DNA of 7,826 nucleotides, from NCBI GenBank assembly GCA_903881065.1, contig CAIRRW010000538.1, positions 1 through 7,826 on the forward strand. Direction: 5' to 3'. The notes below the pieces were generated by a model. That model saw nothing but the letters and a program-made list of their open reading frames with translations. It was not told the origin of the DNA and did no database searches. The stretch is from an uncultured Bacteroidota bacterium (GTDB lineage Bacteria > Bacteroidota > Bacteroidia > 2-12-FULL-35-15). Positions 6,937 through 7,826 of this stretch are shown here, piece after piece (within the stretch, counting starts at the first letter, position 1; each line of letters begins with the position of its first letter). The position numbers and the translations under genes were made by a program.

Positions 6937-7019
6937 CTATCAAAAATCAATTCTTTCGATATTAAATTCATCTTGTTAAATGATGTTATACGATTATCAT
7001 ATCTATTCCTATAATTTAT

Positions 7020-7027
7020 TACTTTTG
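7020..7027 (+). promoter_or_regulatory. Candidate -7 promoter element of the glycosyltransferase gene
   Basis: The bases TACTTTTG match TAnnTTTG exactly. Only eight bases separate the element from the ATG at 7036, so transcription would begin at or within a few bases of the start codon, giving a leaderless or nearly leaderless message. No clear -33 TTG is present at the normal spacing. Confidence 0.45.
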
Positions 7028-7035
7028 CAAAACTT

Positions 7036-7785
7036 ATGATAAAGAACAAAAAAGTAGTTGTGGTACTTCCAGCCTATAATGCTGCACCAACTCTTGAAAA
7101 AACATACAATGAAATTCCATTTGATATTGTAGATGATGTAGTATTGGTTGATGATGTGAGCAAAGATGATACTGTGGAAGTGGCTAACCGAATTGGTATT
7201 AAGCATATTATAAAACATCAGAAAAACAGAGGATACGGTGGAAATCAAAAGTCATGCTATGATAAAGCCTTGGAATTGAAAGCAGATATTGTAATAATGT
7301 TGCATCCCGATTATCAATATACTCCATTGCTTATTGCGTCTATGGCACATATTATTGCCAATGATTTATATCCTGTAGTTTTCGGCTCGAGGATATTGGG
7401 TAAAGGTGCGTTAAAAGGAGGTATGCCTTTTTATAAATATGTGTTTAACCGTTGCTTAACGCTTTCCCAAAATATTTTAATTAATCAGAAACTTTCAGAA
7501 TACCATACCGGCTATCGTGCTTTTTCTCGCGAAGTATTGGAAACGGTTAACTACGAAGCTAATAACGATGATTTTGTTTTTGATAACGAAATGATTTCTC
7601 AAATATTTATGGCTGGTTTTGATATTGCAGAAATTACTTGTCCTACAAAATACTTTCCCGAAGCCTCCTCCATCAATTTCAGCAGAAGTATGAAGTATGG
7701 ATTGGGTGTGCTAAATGTTACATTCAAACATTTCTTCTATAAATTAGGACTTAACAAGTCGGAAATTTATAAGAAGAAGAAGTAA
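7036..7785 (+). CDS. Family 2 glycosyltransferase (GT-A fold, dolichol-phosphate-mannose synthase-like)
   Basis: This 249-residue protein transfers a sugar from an activated donor, most likely to a lipid-linked or polysaccharide acceptor at the cytoplasmic face of the membrane. It opens directly with the nucleotide-binding strand VVVVLPAYNA (7-16), followed by VDDVSKDDT (38-46, usually VDDGSxDGT) and NRGYGGNQK (64-72). The metal/donor region is LHPDYQYTP (89-97), where Asp92 is the likely key acid. HTGYRAFSR (about 157-165) matches the conserved segment found in polyprenyl-phosphate glycosyltransferases of this type. There is no C-terminal membrane domain, and the C-terminus is Lys-rich (KKKK), which could favour membrane contact. 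Donor and acceptor cannot be told from the sequence. It is divergent from the lipoprotein gene. Involvement in making the glycan acylated by the nearby operon is possible but is only neighbourhood inference. The start is ATG at 7036. Confidence 0.9.
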   Translation: MIKNKKVVVVLPAYNAAPTLEKTYNEIPFDIVDDVVLVDDVSKDDTVEVANRIGIKHIIKHQKNRGYGGNQKSCYDKALELKADIVIMLHPDYQYTPLLIASMAHIIANDLYPVVFGSRILGKGALKGGMPFYKYVFNRCLTLSQNILINQKLSEYHTGYRAFSREVLETVNYEANNDDFVFDNEMISQIFMAGFDIAEITCPTKYFPEASSINFSRSMKYGLGVLNVTFKHFFYKLGLNKSEIYKKKK

Positions 7786-7826
7786 CTCGCTGGTTTTTAC
7801 TTAGATTTATTTTAATAGACAGAAGA
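7786..7826. other. Right-edge sequence after the glycosyltransferase gene
   Basis: These 41 bases follow the TAA of the glycosyltransferase gene. They are T-rich, with no stem-loop that I can identify as a terminator and no readable start of a next gene. Confidence 0.5.

Noticed and set aside
7009..7248. 79-codon minus-strand frame over the start of the glycosyltransferase gene
   Set aside because: It is antisense to the conserved nucleotide-binding motifs of the glycosyltransferase, and its composition looks like random AT-rich sequence.

Overview
This window most likely comes from the chromosome of a member of the Bacteroidota. It is AT-rich, carries a secreted protease with a type IX secretion (T9SS) type A C-terminal sorting domain, has a TonB-domain lipoprotein, lacks Shine-Dalgarno sequences in front of its genes, and shows TAnnTTTG-type -7 promoter elements. 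The genus cannot be read from the sequence. No rRNA, tRNA, CRISPR array, insertion sequence or attachment site was found.

Layout: (1) Positions 1-2139, minus strand: a nearly complete secreted subtilase (S8) with signal peptide, propeptide-like domain, catalytic domain with a large insertion, and T9SS sorting domain. Its last few codons lie beyond the left edge. (2) An 86-base divergent gap. (3) Positions 2226-6396, plus strand: a tight four-gene operon encoding an amino-acid-type adenylating enzyme (DltA-like), a small carrier protein (DltC-like), a polytopic MBOAT acyltransferase (DltB/AlgI-like) and a membrane-anchored SGNH/DltD-like protein. (4) Positions 6400-6900, minus strand: a lipoprotein with a TonB C-terminal domain, convergent with the operon and separated from it by three bases. 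(5) A 135-base divergent gap holding two candidate promoters. (6) Positions 7036-7785, plus strand: a family 2 glycosyltransferase.

The operon is the main point of interest. Its gene set has the logic of the Dlt pathway of Gram-positive bacteria: activate an amino acid (or similar acid) with ATP, load it on a phosphopantetheine carrier, hand it across the membrane through the MBOAT protein, and transfer it to an envelope polymer. Two details stand out. The MBOAT protein ends in FIYMQF, which fits the C-terminal tyrosine 'acyl shuttle' hexapeptide that in Gram-positive Dlt systems sits on the separate microprotein DltX; here it is fused to the MBOAT. The DltD-like partner has Cys where DltD-type proteins have the nucleophilic Ser (GPCE instead of GSSE), and Ser and Asn where the catalytic Asp and His would be expected. 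Because Bacteroidota have no teichoic acids, the acceptor must be something else, such as LPS, capsule or another glycan. The acceptor and the acyl group are both unknown from the sequence.
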